Positions 47,796-58,132 are shown, counted from the stretch's first letter. The stretch is DNA of 64,000 bases from Cypionkella aquatica (GCF_030161095.1 NZ_BSPP01000010.1:425092-489091); one strand, 5' to 3'. The notes: generated by a model from the sequence alone, not told the origin. A program made the numbers and translations.

Positions 47796-48242
47796 CTACA
47801 AAGCCTGCGCTGCCGCGTCCAGTTTCGCCATTGTAGTCTGGCCCAGTTTGTCCGCACCGTAAGCCAGTGCACCTTGCCGCATTTCCGCGGTCGGAAAGGT
47901 CATGGTCTGGGTGATCCGCGTGCCGCCCGCCTCGGGCTCCAGCACCACCACAACCTGCATCGGCACATCCGCATCGTCGCCATCATCCATCAAAAACTCA
48001 ATCCGTTTTGGCGGATCATACAGGGTATAGCGGTGCCGGTTGGCCCAGACCGTGCCATCCGGCCCGATCATGTCAAAAATCCACTGCCCACCTTGGCGCA
48101 GATCAATGTCTTTGGTGGTGCAGGAATAGCCCTCCGGCCCAAACCAACGCGGCAGAACATCGGGGTCGGTCCAGCACTGCCAGACCTTCGCCGCAGGTGC
48201 CGCGATCAGCCGGGTCAGAACGATCTGGCGATCGGCGCTCAT
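47796..48242 (-). CDS. SRPBCC (AHSA1-like) protein 1
   Basis: 148 residues. An AHSA1-type START-like fold: VLTRLIAAPAAKVWQCWTDPDVLPRWFGPEG, GGQWIFDMIGPDGTVWANRHRY, and a C-terminal helix ending the pocket. It binds hydrophobic ligands in related proteins; the ligand is unknown. It overlaps SRPBCC protein 2 by ATGA and is the third gene of an arsR-led operon. Confidence 0.85.
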   Translation of the reverse strand: MSADRQIVLTRLIAAPAAKVWQCWTDPDVLPRWFGPEGYSCTTKDIDLRQGGQWIFDMIGPDGTVWANRHRYTLYDPPKRIEFLMDDGDDADVPMQVVVVLEPEAGGTRITQTMTFPTAEMRQGALAYGADKLGQTTMAKLDAAAQAL

Positions 48243-48712
48243 TTCAGACCCTGCGCGTATTCCTCCAGTTGCGTCACAACCGTGCCCCAACCGTCATAAA
48301 ACCCCATCTGCTTATGGCTTTCCGCCGTCTCTTTGCTGCGATGCCGCGCCACCGCAGTATAGCGTGTGCGGCCGTTGCCAATATCTTCAAAGGTCAGGAT
48401 CGCAGTCATGAAGGGTTCGGGATTGGGCTTCCAACCCTCGGTATAAGTATCTGTGAACACAAGTTTTTCATTCGGGATCACCTCAAGATACACCCCGTTG
48501 TTCGCCATCTCGGTGCCGTCCACCTCAAACGTGGTGTTGCACTTGCCACCCGGGCGCACATCCAGCTCGCAGGCGGTGACTTTATGCGGCTTTGGCACGA
48601 ACCAATGCACCAGATGCTCGGGCGTGGTCCAGCAGGTGTACAAGATTTCACGCGGAGCGTTGATCTCGCGCACCAGCACCAGATCGGTTTCAGGGTTCAA
48701 ATCAACGGTCAT
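48239..48712 (-). CDS. SRPBCC (AHSA1-like) protein 2
   Basis: 157 residues. DLVLVREINAPREILYTCWTTPEHLVHWFVPKPHKV and the VFTDTYTEGWKPNPEPFMTAILTFED segment are typical of AHSA1-like proteins encoded next to ArsR regulators. It starts 2 bp after the arsR stop and overlaps the next gene. Probably cytoplasmic, with no signal peptide. Confidence 0.87.
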   Translation of the reverse strand: MTVDLNPETDLVLVREINAPREILYTCWTTPEHLVHWFVPKPHKVTACELDVRPGGKCNTTFEVDGTEMANNGVYLEVIPNEKLVFTDTYTEGWKPNPEPFMTAILTFEDIGNGRTRYTAVARHRSKETAESHKQMGFYDGWGTVVTQLEEYAQGLK

Positions 48713-48714
48713 GT

Positions 48715-49050
48715 TCAGACCTCCTTCATCAGTTTTGCGACATAAGCTTCCAAACGGTCAGTGCGCGCCTCCCAAATCGCGCGCTGCTCGGCCAACCAAT
48801 CAGCGGTGGCGGCCAAAGTTTCAGGCCGCGCGCGGCACATCCGCGTGCGGCCGGTTTTCTCGGTGCTGATCAGGGCAGCGGCCTCCAGCACACCCAGATG
48901 CCGCATCACTGTCGGCAGCGCCAAGCCTGTCGGGCGCGCAAGCTCTGACACCGGCACCGCGCCCTGCCCCAGACGCGCCAGAAAGCCCCGGCGCGTCGGG
49001 TCGGACAAAGCCTGAAAGATCAACGAAAGGTCGGGGTCATGTTTAGCCAT
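48715..49050 (-). CDS. ArsR-family winged-helix regulator
   Basis: 111 residues. LIFQALSDPTRRGFLARLGQGAVPVSELARPTGLALPTVMRHLGVLEAAALIST is an ArsR winged helix. No metal-binding CxC motif is visible in helix alpha-3, which suits the ArsR subgroup paired with SRPBCC proteins rather than a metal sensor. Two near-identical operators overlap and precede the start. Confidence 0.9.
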   Translation of the reverse strand: MAKHDPDLSLIFQALSDPTRRGFLARLGQGAVPVSELARPTGLALPTVMRHLGVLEAAALISTEKTGRTRMCRARPETLAATADWLAEQRAIWEARTDRLEAYVAKLMKEV

Positions 49051-49107
49051 ATCGCTAACTATCACGACGCAAATTTTGCGCAAGCCAAAACTTAGCCAGA
49101 TCACTAA
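49043..49107. promoter_or_regulatory. Paired ArsR operators in the arsR-glcB divergent region
   Basis: TTAGCCATATCGCTAA (49043-49058, over the arsR start) and TTAGCCAGATCACTAA (49092-49107) agree at 14 of 16 positions and are each inverted repeats (TTAGC/GCTAA and CTTAG/CTAAG). Their centres are 49 bp apart, close to whole helical turns. Likely autorepression sites of the ArsR-type protein. Confidence 0.7.
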
Positions 49108-49232
49108 GTTTACATTCACAAACTTGCCCGAAAAGTGTTTTCGCGTTTTCCGAGAAAATCCAGCGCCGCAAAACTTCCCCAGCGGTTGCATTTCTGCTAT
49201 CGGCTTGAGAAATCCAAATCAGCGAGGCTTCC

Positions 49233-51380
49233 ATGGTTACGCGCGTCACCCGGCACGGTTTGCAAGTGGATCAGATTCTCGCGGATTTTCTTGAAAGCCA
49301 AGCCCTGCCCGGCACTGGCGTTGACGCCGATCGGTTTTGGGCGGGCATGGCGGATCTGGCGCAGACCGAAGGCGCGCAGAACCGCGCCCTGCTCGCCAAG
49401 CGCGACGCCCTGCAAACCCAGATCGACCAATGGCACATTAGCCACCGCGACGCCGCGCATGATCCGGTCGCATATCAGGATTTCCTGAAAGAAATCGGCT
49501 ACTTGCTGCCCGAAGGTCCGGATTTCCAGATCGACACCACCAATGTTGATGCCGAAATCGCCCGCATCGCAGGCCCGCAACTTGTGGTGCCGATCACCAA
49601 TGCCCGCTACGCGCTGAACGCCGCCAACGCCCGCTGGGGCAGTCTGTATGATGCGCTTTACGGCACCGATGCGATGGGCAGCCCCGCCCCCTCGGGCGGC
49701 TATGAGCGTGGTCGCGGGGCCCGCGTCGTCGCCCGCGCGCGGGTGTTTCTGGACGAGGCATTTCCGATCCAAGGCACGTCTCATGCCGATGTGCGGCGCT
49801 ATTATGTCGCCAATGGCGCACTGCTGGTTGATGATTTGCCGCTGGTGAACCCGGCCAAATTCGCAGGTTACAAGGGCAATCCAAAGGCACCGGATTCGGT
49901 GCTGCTGGTCAACAACGGCTTGCATGTTGAGCTGGTGTTCGACCGCGCCCACCCGATTGGCAGCCGCGATCAGGCGCAACTGGCCGATGTCGTGCTGGAA
50001 TCGGCGCTGTCAGCCATCATGGATTGCGAGGATTCTGTGGCCTGCGTCGATGGCGCGGACAAGACCCTTGCCTATGCCAACTGGCTGGGCCTGATGCAGG
50101 GCAATCTGACCGCCGATCTCAGCAAGGGCGGGCGTCAAATCACCCGCGCCTTGAACCCCGACCGCGCCTTCACCGCCCCCGATGGCAGCACGCTGACCGT
50201 CAAGGGCCGCGCGCTGTTGTGGATCCGCAATGTCGGCCATCTTATGACCAATCCGGCGATCCTGCTGCCCGATGGCTCGGAAATCTTTGAAGGGCTGATG
50301 GACGGGCTGATCACCAGCCTGATCGCCATGCATGATCTGAAAAAGACCGAAGGCCTGCGCAATTCGCAAACCGGATCAGTCTATATCGTCAAACCCAAGA
50401 TGCACGGGCCCGAAGAAGTCGGCTTTACCGATCACTGCTTTGGCAAGATTGAAACCATTCTCGGCCTGCCCGCCAACACGCTGAAAATCGGTGTGATGGA
50501 TGAAGAACGCCGCACCAGCGTCAATCTGAAAGCCTGCATCCGCGCCGCCCAACACCGGTTGGCCTTCATCAACACCGGCTTTCTTGACCGCACCGGCGAT
50601 GAAATTCACACCTCGATGGAAGCAGGCCCGTTCAGCCGCAAGGATTTCATCAAGCGCAAATCCTGGATTGGCGCTTACGAGAATCAGAATGTCGACATTG
50701 GCCTCGAATGTGGCCTGCAGGGCCGCGCCCAGATCGGCAAGGGCATGTGGGCGGCCCCAGACCTGATGGCGGCAATGCTGGAGCAGAAAATCGAACACCC
50801 GAAGGCCGGCGCCAGTTGCGCTTGGGTGCCCTCGCCGACCGCGGCAACCCTGCATGTGCTGCATTATCACAAGGTCGATGTCGCCGCGGTGCAGGCCAAA
50901 CTCAAGGCAGGCGGGCGGCGCGGCTATGTTGAAACCGTGCTGGAAATTCCGCTTGCGACCTATCAGAAATGGACCGAAGCGCAGATGCTGCACGAGGTGG
51001 AAAATAACGCCCAAGGCATCCTTGGCTATGTGGTGCGCTGGATTGATCAGGGGGTTGGCTGCTCAAAAGTGCCTGATATCAATGACGTGGGCCTGATGGA
51101 AGATCGCGCAACCTGCCGGATTTCTGCGCAGCACATCGCCAACTGGCTGCATCACGGCATCGTCTCGCAAGCGCAGGTCGAGGCCGCCATGCAGAAAATG
51201 GCCGCCGTGGTGGATCGCCAAAACGCCGCCGATCCGGCCTATCGCCCCATGGCCCCCGGCTTTGACGGCATCGCCTATCAAGCCGCCTGCGATCTGGTCA
51301 TGCAAGGGCGCGCGCAACCCTCTGGCTATACCGAACCTGTGCTGCACGCGCGGCGGTTGCAACTGAAAGCACGCGGCTGA
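49233..51380 (+). CDS. glcB: Malate synthase G
   Basis: 715 residues, the monomeric G isoform. It condenses glyoxylate with acetyl-CoA to malate. Core motifs: [60 protein letters not shown] with catalytic residues, and [25 protein letters not shown]. It serves glyoxylate or glycolate use; the isocitrate lyase gene is not in the window. A palindromic repeat follows the stop. Confidence 0.97.
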   Translation: MVTRVTRHGLQVDQILADFLESQALPGTGVDADRFWAGMADLAQTEGAQNRALLAKRDALQTQIDQWHISHRDAAHDPVAYQDFLKEIGYLLPEGPDFQIDTTNVDAEIARIAGPQLVVPITNARYALNAANARWGSLYDALYGTDAMGSPAPSGGYERGRGARVVARARVFLDEAFPIQGTSHADVRRYYVANGALLVDDLPLVNPAKFAGYKGNPKAPDSVLLVNNGLHVELVFDRAHPIGSRDQAQLADVVLESALSAIMDCEDSVACVDGADKTLAYANWLGLMQGNLTADLSKGGRQITRALNPDRAFTAPDGSTLTVKGRALLWIRNVGHLMTNPAILLPDGSEIFEGLMDGLITSLIAMHDLKKTEGLRNSQTGSVYIVKPKMHGPEEVGFTDHCFGKIETILGLPANTLKIGVMDEERRTSVNLKACIRAAQHRLAFINTGFLDRTGDEIHTSMEAGPFSRKDFIKRKSWIGAYENQNVDIGLECGLQGRAQIGKGMWAAPDLMAAMLEQKIEHPKAGASCAWVPSPTAATLHVLHYHKVDVAAVQAKLKAGGRRGYVETVLEIPLATYQKWTEAQMLHEVENNAQGILGYVVRWIDQGVGCSKVPDINDVGLMEDRATCRISAQHIANWLHHGIVSQAQVEAAMQKMAAVVDRQNAADPAYRPMAPGFDGIAYQAACDLVMQGRAQPSGYTEPVLHARRLQLKARG

Positions 51381-51388
51381 CAGCAGGC

Positions 51389-51408
51389 CGATTTCCCCTC
51401 GGAAATCG
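51389..51408. repeat. Palindromic repeat CGATTTCC-N4-GGAAATCG (copy 2)
   Basis: Same arms as 4767-4786 with centre CCTC in place of GCGC; both are followed by TG. Lies between the converging glcB and bolA genes and may act as a terminator hairpin. Confidence 0.6.
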
Positions 51409-51425
51409 TGCCCCGCCTGTGCGGT

Positions 51426-51677
51426 TCAGCCAATATCCAAAGCGATCGCATGCACCCGCGTGTTCAGATCGCCTAATGCCTTATGCACCGCGCGGTGCCG
51501 CGCCACCCGTCCCATCGCCGCCAAAGCATCGGCGCGGATCAGCACGGCAAAATGGCTCGCCCCCGAGCCATCATCGCCGCTATGACCTGCGTGTTTGTGG
51601 CTTTCATTCACCACCTCCAGCCGTGTCGGCGAAAAAGTGATCGTCAGACGCGCAATCAACTCATTCTCAATGCTCAT
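51426..51677 (-). CDS. BolA family protein
   Basis: 83 residues. LEVVNESHKHAGHSG ... SHFAVLI and RHRAVHKALGD are BolA-family hallmarks; the conserved His residues are present. BolA proteins pair with monothiol glutaredoxins and affect iron-sulfur trafficking or stress responses. It is divergent from the J-domain protein gene. Confidence 0.92.
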   Translation of the reverse strand: MSIENELIARLTITFSPTRLEVVNESHKHAGHSGDDGSGASHFAVLIRADALAAMGRVARHRAVHKALGDLNTRVHAIALDIG

Positions 51678-51749
51678 TTTTCGCCTTTACCCCTTCAATC
51701 TGCCGCTCAAATCTATAAAGTCTCGCCTTCAGTTCGGAAAGGCCCTGCC

Positions 51750-52382
51750 ATGACCACACGCCCCCCCTTTGAGTTTGATATCCGCGTCTCGTCAGACAAA
51801 GCCAAGCGCAAAACCACGCGCCGCGGCATGTCTGGGGCGTTTGAAACCTCGAACAAGGCCTGTGATTTCCCCGGCTGCAAAGACAAAGGTGCCTATCGCG
51901 CGCCGAAATCCCCGGATCATCTGGACGAATTCTTCTGGTTCTGCCGGGACCATATCCGCGAATACAACTTGAAGTGGAATTTCTTCGGCAACGCCACCGA
52001 TGAAGAATTTCAGAAGCTTCTGGAAAAAGATCGTCTGTGGGAGCGGGAAACCAAACCCTTCAGCAAGAAAGACGATGGCAACGCCTGGCACCGCTTGGGC
52101 GTCGATGATCCGATGTCTTTGCTGGGCGACAACGCCACTCGCAACCCCGGCAAGCCCACCTCAAACGCCACCCGCAAACTGCCCGCAACCGAGCGTAAGG
52201 CGGTCGAGATTCTGGATGCCCGCGACACTTGGACCAAGACAGAGATTCGCAAGCAATACAAAGGCTTGGTGAAAGACCTTCATCCAGATATGAACGGCGG
52301 CGACCGCTCGGATGAAGACCGTCTGCAAGAGGTGGTCTGGGCTTGGGATCAGATCAAAGACAGCCGTTACTTCAAAGAATAA
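51750..52382 (+). CDS. J-domain (DnaJ-like) protein
   Basis: 210 residues. The J domain is at the C-terminus (about 140-205) with the HPD motif in VKDLHPDMNGGDRSDEDRLQEV. The N-terminal part has a CDFPGCKDKG and WFCRDH cysteine/histidine pattern that may bind zinc. Co-chaperone for an Hsp70 is inferred from the HPD loop. In this family of bacteria such a gene commonly lies near cobS, as here. Confidence 0.88.
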   Translation: MTTRPPFEFDIRVSSDKAKRKTTRRGMSGAFETSNKACDFPGCKDKGAYRAPKSPDHLDEFFWFCRDHIREYNLKWNFFGNATDEEFQKLLEKDRLWERETKPFSKKDDGNAWHRLGVDDPMSLLGDNATRNPGKPTSNATRKLPATERKAVEILDARDTWTKTEIRKQYKGLVKDLHPDMNGGDRSDEDRLQEVVWAWDQIKDSRYFKE

Positions 52383-52626
52383 CGCAGCTTTGGCATGGCA
52401 GAATGGCAGCGCTCAAAGTCCGCTGCGCGCTGATGTCTTCCGCCGCCTCAGCCCACGTCTGCGGCATGGCTGCCATCGCCAAATTATGATGGTCGCTTAA
52501 AGCGCCCGCCCAATCCGGCGGGTCGGAATCATCCAGCCGCCGCCCGGTCAAGGCTGACGCAAGATCGGCCAAGACCGGCCCCGCAAACCGCGCAGACAAC
52601 CGCGCGCTTGGCCCCACCGCGAACAC
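52372..52626 (-). CDS. Uncertain small ORF downstream of msrB
   Basis: 84 codons from a GTG, ending in overlap with the J-domain gene. The frame is open from the msrB stop onward, and codon use is not unlike neighbouring genes. The product (VFAVGPSARLSARFAGPVLA ...) is not recognised. It could be a short real gene, a decayed one, or chance in a 274-base gap. Confidence 0.2.
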   Translation of the reverse strand: MFAVGPSARLSARFAGPVLADLASALTGRRLDDSDPPDWAGALSDHHNLAMAAMPQTWAEAAEDISAQRTLSAAILPCQSCVIL

Positions 52627-52656
52627 GCAAGCCTTGCCCGCCCTAACCCGCCCCGC

Positions 52657-53112
52657 TCAGGCCGCCACAAATTTCATCGCCACCCCGTTCATACAATAGC
52701 GCAATCCGGTCGGCTGTGGTCCGTCATTGAACACATGGCCAAGATGGCCTCCGCACCGGCGGCAATGGACTTCGGTGCGCGTGGAAAACAGGCTGTTATC
52801 CTCTTTCGTGCCAACAGCACCCGCAATCGGCTGGTAAAACGACGGCCAGCCGGTGCCAGAATCAAACTTGGTCTCAGAGGCAAAAACCGGCAGATCGCAG
52901 CCCGCGCACAGGAACGTGCCGCGGCGATGCTCGTCGTTCAGCGGGCTGGACCCTGCACGCTCGGTGTCCTCTTCGCGCAGCACCCGAAAGGCTGCATCAC
53001 TCAGCTTGGCCTTCCATTCGGCCTCGCTCAGCGTGACTTCAAAGGTTTCGGCCCGCAGCGGCGTGCCAAAAGCAAGCACAGCGACAGAGGCTAGAAAACT
53101 GCGACGGCGCAT
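52657..53112 (-). CDS. msrB: Peptide-methionine (R)-S-oxide reductase, exported
   Basis: 151 residues. It reduces methionine-R-sulfoxide. Zinc ligands Cys69/Cys72 (CAGC) and Cys117/Cys120 (CRRC) and the catalytic Cys140 in LRYCMNG are present, with DSGTGWPSF and GHLGHVFNDGP. The N-terminus MRRRSFLASVAVLAFGTPLRA resembles a signal peptide with paired arginines, so a periplasmic repair role is likely. Confidence 0.94.
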   Translation of the reverse strand: MRRRSFLASVAVLAFGTPLRAETFEVTLSEAEWKAKLSDAAFRVLREEDTERAGSSPLNDEHRRGTFLCAGCDLPVFASETKFDSGTGWPSFYQPIAGAVGTKEDNSLFSTRTEVHCRRCGGHLGHVFNDGPQPTGLRYCMNGVAMKFVAA

Positions 53113-53297
53113 GGCATTTCTCCTGTCAGGTGGGGTGATTGTATCCTAACAACGCGCCCGCACGTCCAGAAGTTTCAACTTCTCGCGCAGATGAGAAACT
53201 GCGTGATCCCGGCCTCTTGCAGCCCTGCGCGTAATGTTCCACAAACGATCAGGATCGCGGGCCTAAAGCCCGCCAGTTTTGATATGGGCGACGGGCA

Positions 53298-54272
53298 ATG
53301 GCAGATCAGATTATGAAACCCACCGAAGAAATCTCGGTCCGCGAGGTCTTCGGCATCGACACCGATATGAAGGTGAAGGGGTTTGTCGACGGCACAGACC
53401 GGGTTCCCGCGATTGATCCGACCTATAAATTCGACCCCGACACCACCTTGGCGATCCTTGCAGGCTATGCCTACAACCGCCGCGTGATGATCCAAGGCTA
53501 TCACGGCACGGGCAAATCGACGCATATCGAACAAGTCGGCGCGCGGCTGAACTGGCCCACCGTTCGCGTGAACCTCGATTCACACATCAGCCGGATCGAC
53601 CTGATCGGCAAAGACGCGATCAAGCTGCGCGACGGCAAGCAAGTCACCGAATTCCACGAAGGCATCCTGCCTTGGGCACTGCGCAACCCCGTCGCCATCG
53701 TGTTCGATGAATACGACGCAGGCCGCGCCGATGTGATGTTCGTGATCCAGCGCGTGCTGGAGCATGACGGCAAACTGACCCTGCTCGACCAAAACGAAAT
53801 CATCACCCCGCACCCGTCGTTCCGCCTGTTCGCCACCGCCAACACCGTGGGCTTGGGCGACACCACCGGCCTCTACCACGGCACCCAGCAGATCAACCAA
53901 GCCCAGATGGACCGTTGGTCGTTGGTTGCCACGCTGAACTACCTCAGCCACGACGCCGAAGCCGCCATCGTTCTGGCCAAGCGCCCGCATTACAACACCG
54001 CCGAGGGCCGCAAGAAAATCAGCCAGATGGTCACCGTCGCCGATCTGACCCGCACCGCCTTCATGAACGGCGATCTGTCCACCGTGATGTCGCCCCGCAC
54101 CGTGCTGAATTGGGCCGAAAACGCCGAGATTTTCCGCAACGTCGGCTACGCCTTCCGCCTGTCCTTCCTGAACAAATGCGACGAGTTGGAGCGTCAGACC
54201 GTCGCCGAATTCTACCAGCGCTGCTTTGCCGAGGAACTTCCGGAATCAGCGGCAAGCATGGCGATGAAATAG
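53298..54272 (+). CDS. cobS: Aerobic cobaltochelatase subunit CobS
   Basis: 324 residues, MoxR-like AAA+ ATPase. Walker A is GYHGTGKST (67-75), Walker B is [10 protein letters not shown], and the sensor-region [18 protein letters not shown] follows. With CobT and CobN it inserts cobalt into hydrogenobyrinic a,c-diamide. cobT follows after 83 bp; cobN is not in the window. Confidence 0.96.
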   Translation: MADQIMKPTEEISVREVFGIDTDMKVKGFVDGTDRVPAIDPTYKFDPDTTLAILAGYAYNRRVMIQGYHGTGKSTHIEQVGARLNWPTVRVNLDSHISRIDLIGKDAIKLRDGKQVTEFHEGILPWALRNPVAIVFDEYDAGRADVMFVIQRVLEHDGKLTLLDQNEIITPHPSFRLFATANTVGLGDTTGLYHGTQQINQAQMDRWSLVATLNYLSHDAEAAIVLAKRPHYNTAEGRKKISQMVTVADLTRTAFMNGDLSTVMSPRTVLNWAENAEIFRNVGYAFRLSFLNKCDELERQTVAEFYQRCFAEELPESAASMAMK

Positions 54273-54276
54273 GTAG

Positions 54277-54333
54277 GGTGCGTGATTTCACGCACCTGTC
54301 CCTGTCCCGGCGCGGTGCGTAACGTCACGCACC
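54277..54333. repeat. Two GGTGCGT/ACGCACC hairpins between cobS and cobT
   Basis: GGTGCGTGA-TT-TCACGCACC (54277-54296) and GGTGCGT-6 bp-ACGCACC (54314-54333) share arms. They fill most of the gap between two genes of one complex and may stabilise or modulate the transcript, or be a mobile palindromic repeat. Confidence 0.65.
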
Positions 54334-54355
54334 CTCCTCCAGAACGAGACGGATC

Positions 54356-56224
54356 ATGACCAAACCCACCGACAACCCCGCCGATCCGTTCAAAAAGGCC
54401 CTCGCCGAGGCCACCAAGACCATGGCCAACGATCCCGAAATGACCGTGACCTATTCGGTCGATCCGGCGGGGATGAACAAGGAAGGCATCCGCCTGCCGC
54501 AGGTCAGCCGCCGCATGACTCGGGATGAGGTGTTGCTGGCGCGTGGCACCGCCGACGCCTTTGCTCTGCGCCGCAAGTTTCACAATGAACAAACCGCCAG
54601 CAAATACGCCCCCACCGGTCCACTTGCGCGCGAAATCTACGACGCGATGGAAACCGCCCGCTGCGAAGCCGTGGGTGCCCGCGCCATGCCCGGCACGGCT
54701 GGCAATATCGACGCCAAGATCGCCTATGAGGCGGATCGCAAAGGTTATTCCAGCATCACCAAGCGCGAGGATGCGCCGCTTTCCGTCGCCGCAGGCTACC
54801 TTGTCCGCCATCTGGCAACGGGGCGCGAGATGCCGAAAGGGGCCGCCAATGTCATGGAGATGTGGCGCGATTTCATCGAAGGCCAAGCCGCAGGCAGCCT
54901 CGACACCCTCGACGATGCGCTCGACAACCAAGCCGCCTTCGCCCGCCTGACCCGCAAAGTCATCGCCGATCTGGGCTATGGCGATCAGTTGGGCGACGAC
55001 CCCGATCTGCCCGATGAAGACGACTCTGGCGACGAAGCGCAAGAAGACCAAGACGCGCCCGACAGCGAAGGCTCGGAAGAGCAGGATTCTGAGGATTCGG
55101 AAGCCTCCCCCGAACAATCCCAAGAAGACCAACAAGACCAATCCCAAGCGCAAGTCACCATGGAAGACAGCGCCGATATGGAGCAAGGCGACGAGGCGGA
55201 ACTGCCCGAAGGCGAGGCCCCGCTGGACCCGCCACCGCCCGCGCCCTATTCCGACGCTGATCCGAACTACACCGTCTACACCACGGATTTTGATGAAGAA
55301 ATCAAAGCCGAAGACCTTGCCGAACCCGCCGAGTTGGAACGCCTGCGCGCTTACTTGGATCAGCAGTTGGAACCGTTGAAAGGCGCAGTCTCCCGCCTCG
55401 CCAACAAACTGCAACGCCGCCTGCAAGCCCAACAAAACCGCTCTTGGCTGTTCGATCTCGAAGAAGGCACGCTCGATGCAGGCCGCCTCGCCCGCGTCAT
55501 CGCCAACCCCACCACGCCGCTCTCGTTCAAACAGGAAAAAGACACCGAATTCCGCGATACCTGTGTGACGCTGTTGATCGACAACTCCGGCTCGATGCGC
55601 GGTCGCCCGATCTCTATTGCCGCGATCTGCGCTGATGTCTTGGCCCGCACGCTGGAACGCTGCTCGGTCAAGGTCGAAATCCTTGGCTTTACCACCCGCG
55701 CGTGGAAGGGCGGCCAGTCGCGCGAGCGGTGGCTCGCCGAAGGCCGCGTCCAGCAACCGGGCCGCCTGAACGATCTGCGCCACATCATTTACAAATCCGC
55801 CGATGCGCCGTGGCGTCGCGTGCGCCCCAATCTGGGCCTGATGATGAAAGAGGGCCTCTTGAAAGAAAACATCGACGGTGAGGCGCTGGAATGGGCGCAC
55901 CGCCGCATGATGGCCCGCCCCGAAGCCCGCCGCATCCTGATGGTGATTTCCGATGGCGCGCCCGTCGATGACAGCACCCTGTCGGTCAACCCCGCGAATT
56001 TCCTTGAAAAACACCTGCGCGACGTGATCGCCATGGTCGAACGTAAGAAGGCTGTCGAGTTGATCGCCATCGGCATCGGCCATGACGTGACCCGCTATTA
56101 TCAGCGCGCGGTGACGATCACCGATGTTGAACAATTGGCAGGGGCGATGACCGAACAGCTCGCCGGGCTGTTCGACACCGATCCGCGCAAACGGGCCAAG
56201 GCACTGCTTCGGAAAGCCGGTTAA
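54356..56224 (+). CDS. cobT: Aerobic cobaltochelatase subunit CobT
   Basis: 622 residues. The N-terminal domain is followed by a very acidic linker (about 217-300, runs of D, E and Q) and a C-terminal von Willebrand A domain with MIDAS motif DNSGSMRG near residue 408. CobT caps the CobS AAA+ ring and passes its action to CobN. Start after an AGAACGAGACGG-like site; the acidic linker is normal for the family. Confidence 0.96.
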   Translation: MTKPTDNPADPFKKALAEATKTMANDPEMTVTYSVDPAGMNKEGIRLPQVSRRMTRDEVLLARGTADAFALRRKFHNEQTASKYAPTGPLAREIYDAMETARCEAVGARAMPGTAGNIDAKIAYEADRKGYSSITKREDAPLSVAAGYLVRHLATGREMPKGAANVMEMWRDFIEGQAAGSLDTLDDALDNQAAFARLTRKVIADLGYGDQLGDDPDLPDEDDSGDEAQEDQDAPDSEGSEEQDSEDSEASPEQSQEDQQDQSQAQVTMEDSADMEQGDEAELPEGEAPLDPPPPAPYSDADPNYTVYTTDFDEEIKAEDLAEPAELERLRAYLDQQLEPLKGAVSRLANKLQRRLQAQQNRSWLFDLEEGTLDAGRLARVIANPTTPLSFKQEKDTEFRDTCVTLLIDNSGSMRGRPISIAAICADVLARTLERCSVKVEILGFTTRAWKGGQSRERWLAEGRVQQPGRLNDLRHIIYKSADAPWRRVRPNLGLMMKEGLLKENIDGEALEWAHRRMMARPEARRILMVISDGAPVDDSTLSVNPANFLEKHLRDVIAMVERKKAVELIAIGIGHDVTRYYQRAVTITDVEQLAGAMTEQLAGLFDTDPRKRAKALLRKAG

Positions 56225-56264
56225 GGGGGCTCGCCCCCTCGCTTCGCTCACCCCGAGGATATTT
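56225..56264. repeat. Intergenic repeat, reversed AAATATCCTCGGGG family
   Basis: GGGGGCTCGCCCCCTCGCTT followed by a segment ending CCCCGAGGATATTT; reverse orientation of the elements at 4113, 9788 and 37552. It starts right after the cobT stop. Confidence 0.6.
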
Positions 56265-56281
56265 GTCCAGAGAGGATGACC

Positions 56282-58087
56282 ATGTTTCAAAGCTTTGACA
56301 CCCATGCCAATCCTGCCCAAGGCCCGGCGCGACTGGCCGCCTTGCGACAGGTTCTGGCCGCCGAAGGGCTGTCAGGCTTTCTGGTGCCGCGTGCCGATGT
56401 GCATCAGGGCGAATATGTCGCCGCACGGGACGAGCGGTTGCAATGGCTGACCGGCTTTACCGGCTCGGCCGGGTTTTGCATCGTGTTGCCGCAGATCGCA
56501 GGCGTGTTCATCGACGGACGCTACCGCACGCAAGTCAAAGGTCAGGTCGATCTGGCGCATTTCACCCCGGTGCCGTGGCCAGAGATCAGCGCGGGCGCTT
56601 GGCTGAAAGAGCATATCACCGATGGCGTGGTTGGCTTTGACCCGTGGCTGCACACCGCCGATGAAATCGCAAAGCTTGAAGCCGCCCTCGCCGATACCGG
56701 GGTGATCCTGCAAGCCTGCGCCAATCAGATCGACCGCATTTGGCCCGATCAGCCCGCAGCGCCTTTGGGCCGCGCCTTCGCCCATCCCGACAGCCTTGCG
56801 GGTGAGACCAGCGCCGAAAAGCGCGCGCGTCTGGCCGAAAGCTTGCGCGCGCAGGGCCAAACGGCGGCGGTGATCACGCTGCCGGACAGCCTTTGTTGGC
56901 TGTTGAACATCCGTGGCGCTGATGTGCCACGCAACCCGGTGCTGCACGGCTTTGCCATCCTGCACGAAAACGCCCATGTCACCCTGTTCGCCGATGCCGC
57001 GAAATTCGACGACGCCACCCGCGCGCATCTGGGCGCGCATGTGCTGCTGCGCCCGGTTTCCGCGTTTGTGCCCGCCTTGCACACCCTGCCCGGCCCGGTG
57101 CGGGTGGATCGCGCCAGCGCCCCGATTGCGGTGGCAAACGAGCTGACCGAGGCCGGTATCGCGGTTGCTTGGGGCGATGATCCGTGTCGTCTGCCAAAAG
57201 CCCGCAAAACTGCCGCCGAAATCGCGGGCATGCGAGAGGCGCATCTGCGCGACGGCGCGGCTGTGGTCGAGTTCCTGTGCTGGCTGGACTCGCAGACCCC
57301 AAAGGGTGGCTTGACCGAAATCGACGTGGTGCGGGCGCTGGAAGGCTTCCGCCGTGCCACCAATGTGCTGCATGACATCTCTTTCGACACGATCTGCGGA
57401 TCAGGCCCGAATGGCGCGATCATGCATTACCGCGTCACCGAAGAGTCCAACCGCGCGATCTCCCGCAATGAATTGTTGTTGGTGGATTCGGGCGCGCAAT
57501 ATCTGGATGGCACCACCGACATCACCCGCACCATGGCGGTTGGCGATCCCGGCGACTATGCCCGCGCCTGCTTCACCCGCGTCTTGGCTGGCACCATTGC
57601 CATCAGTCGCGCCCGCTGGCCCGCGGGCTATGCAGGCCGCGATCTTGACCCCCTCGCCCGTTATGCGCTTTGGCTGGCAGGCCAAGACTTCAACCACGGC
57701 ACCGGCCACGGCGTCGGTGCGTTCCTGTCCGTCCACGAAGGCCCGCAGCGCCTGTCCCGCATCTCGGAAGTCCCGTTAGAACCCGGCATGATCCTGTCGA
57801 ACGAGCCCGGCTATTACCGCGAGGGCGAATTCGGCATCCGGCTGGAAAACCTGATCGTGGTGCAGCCCGCGCCCAAGCTGCCCGGTGGCGATGACGAGCG
57901 TAACCAGCTCTGCTTTGAAACCCTGACATTTGTGCCGTTTGATCGGCGCCTGATTCTGACGGCCGACCTGTCCCCCGGTGATCGCAATTGGCTCAACGCC
58001 TATCATGCCGAGGTCTTGGCGAAACTGACCCCGCGCCTGTCAGCCGAGGCTCTGACATGGTGCCAAGCCGCCTGCGCCCCATTGTAA
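56282..58087 (+). CDS. Xaa-Pro aminopeptidase (M24B family)
   Basis: 601 residues, three-domain type: two creatinase-like N-terminal domains (about 1-300), then the pita-bread catalytic domain. Metal ligands are visible in LLVDSGAQYLDGTTDITRT (two Asp), HGTGHGVGAFLSVHEGP (His), SNEPGYYREGEFGIRLEN (two Glu). It removes the residue before proline. The ATG at 56282 was preferred over 56276 because AGAGG lies 6 nt before it. Confidence 0.93.
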   Translation: MFQSFDTHANPAQGPARLAALRQVLAAEGLSGFLVPRADVHQGEYVAARDERLQWLTGFTGSAGFCIVLPQIAGVFIDGRYRTQVKGQVDLAHFTPVPWPEISAGAWLKEHITDGVVGFDPWLHTADEIAKLEAALADTGVILQACANQIDRIWPDQPAAPLGRAFAHPDSLAGETSAEKRARLAESLRAQGQTAAVITLPDSLCWLLNIRGADVPRNPVLHGFAILHENAHVTLFADAAKFDDATRAHLGAHVLLRPVSAFVPALHTLPGPVRVDRASAPIAVANELTEAGIAVAWGDDPCRLPKARKTAAEIAGMREAHLRDGAAVVEFLCWLDSQTPKGGLTEIDVVRALEGFRRATNVLHDISFDTICGSGPNGAIMHYRVTEESNRAISRNELLLVDSGAQYLDGTTDITRTMAVGDPGDYARACFTRVLAGTIAISRARWPAGYAGRDLDPLARYALWLAGQDFNHGTGHGVGAFLSVHEGPQRLSRISEVPLEPGMILSNEPGYYREGEFGIRLENLIVVQPAPKLPGGDDERNQLCFETLTFVPFDRRLILTADLSPGDRNWLNAYHAEVLAKLTPRLSAEALTWCQAACAPL

Positions 58088-58132
58088 ACCCCGCCGCCTG
58101 CGCTACCTTTGCCTGAACGCAGGAGGCAAAGC

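Noticed and set aside
53113..53297. Cobalamin riboswitch before cobS
   Set aside because: The gap contains small hairpins (GAAGTT/AACTTC and CGCAG/CTGCG) but no recognisable B12-box.
54212..56320. A 702-codon open frame opposite cobT
   Set aside because: An antisense shadow of cobT; the sense frame has a complete CobT with MIDAS motif.
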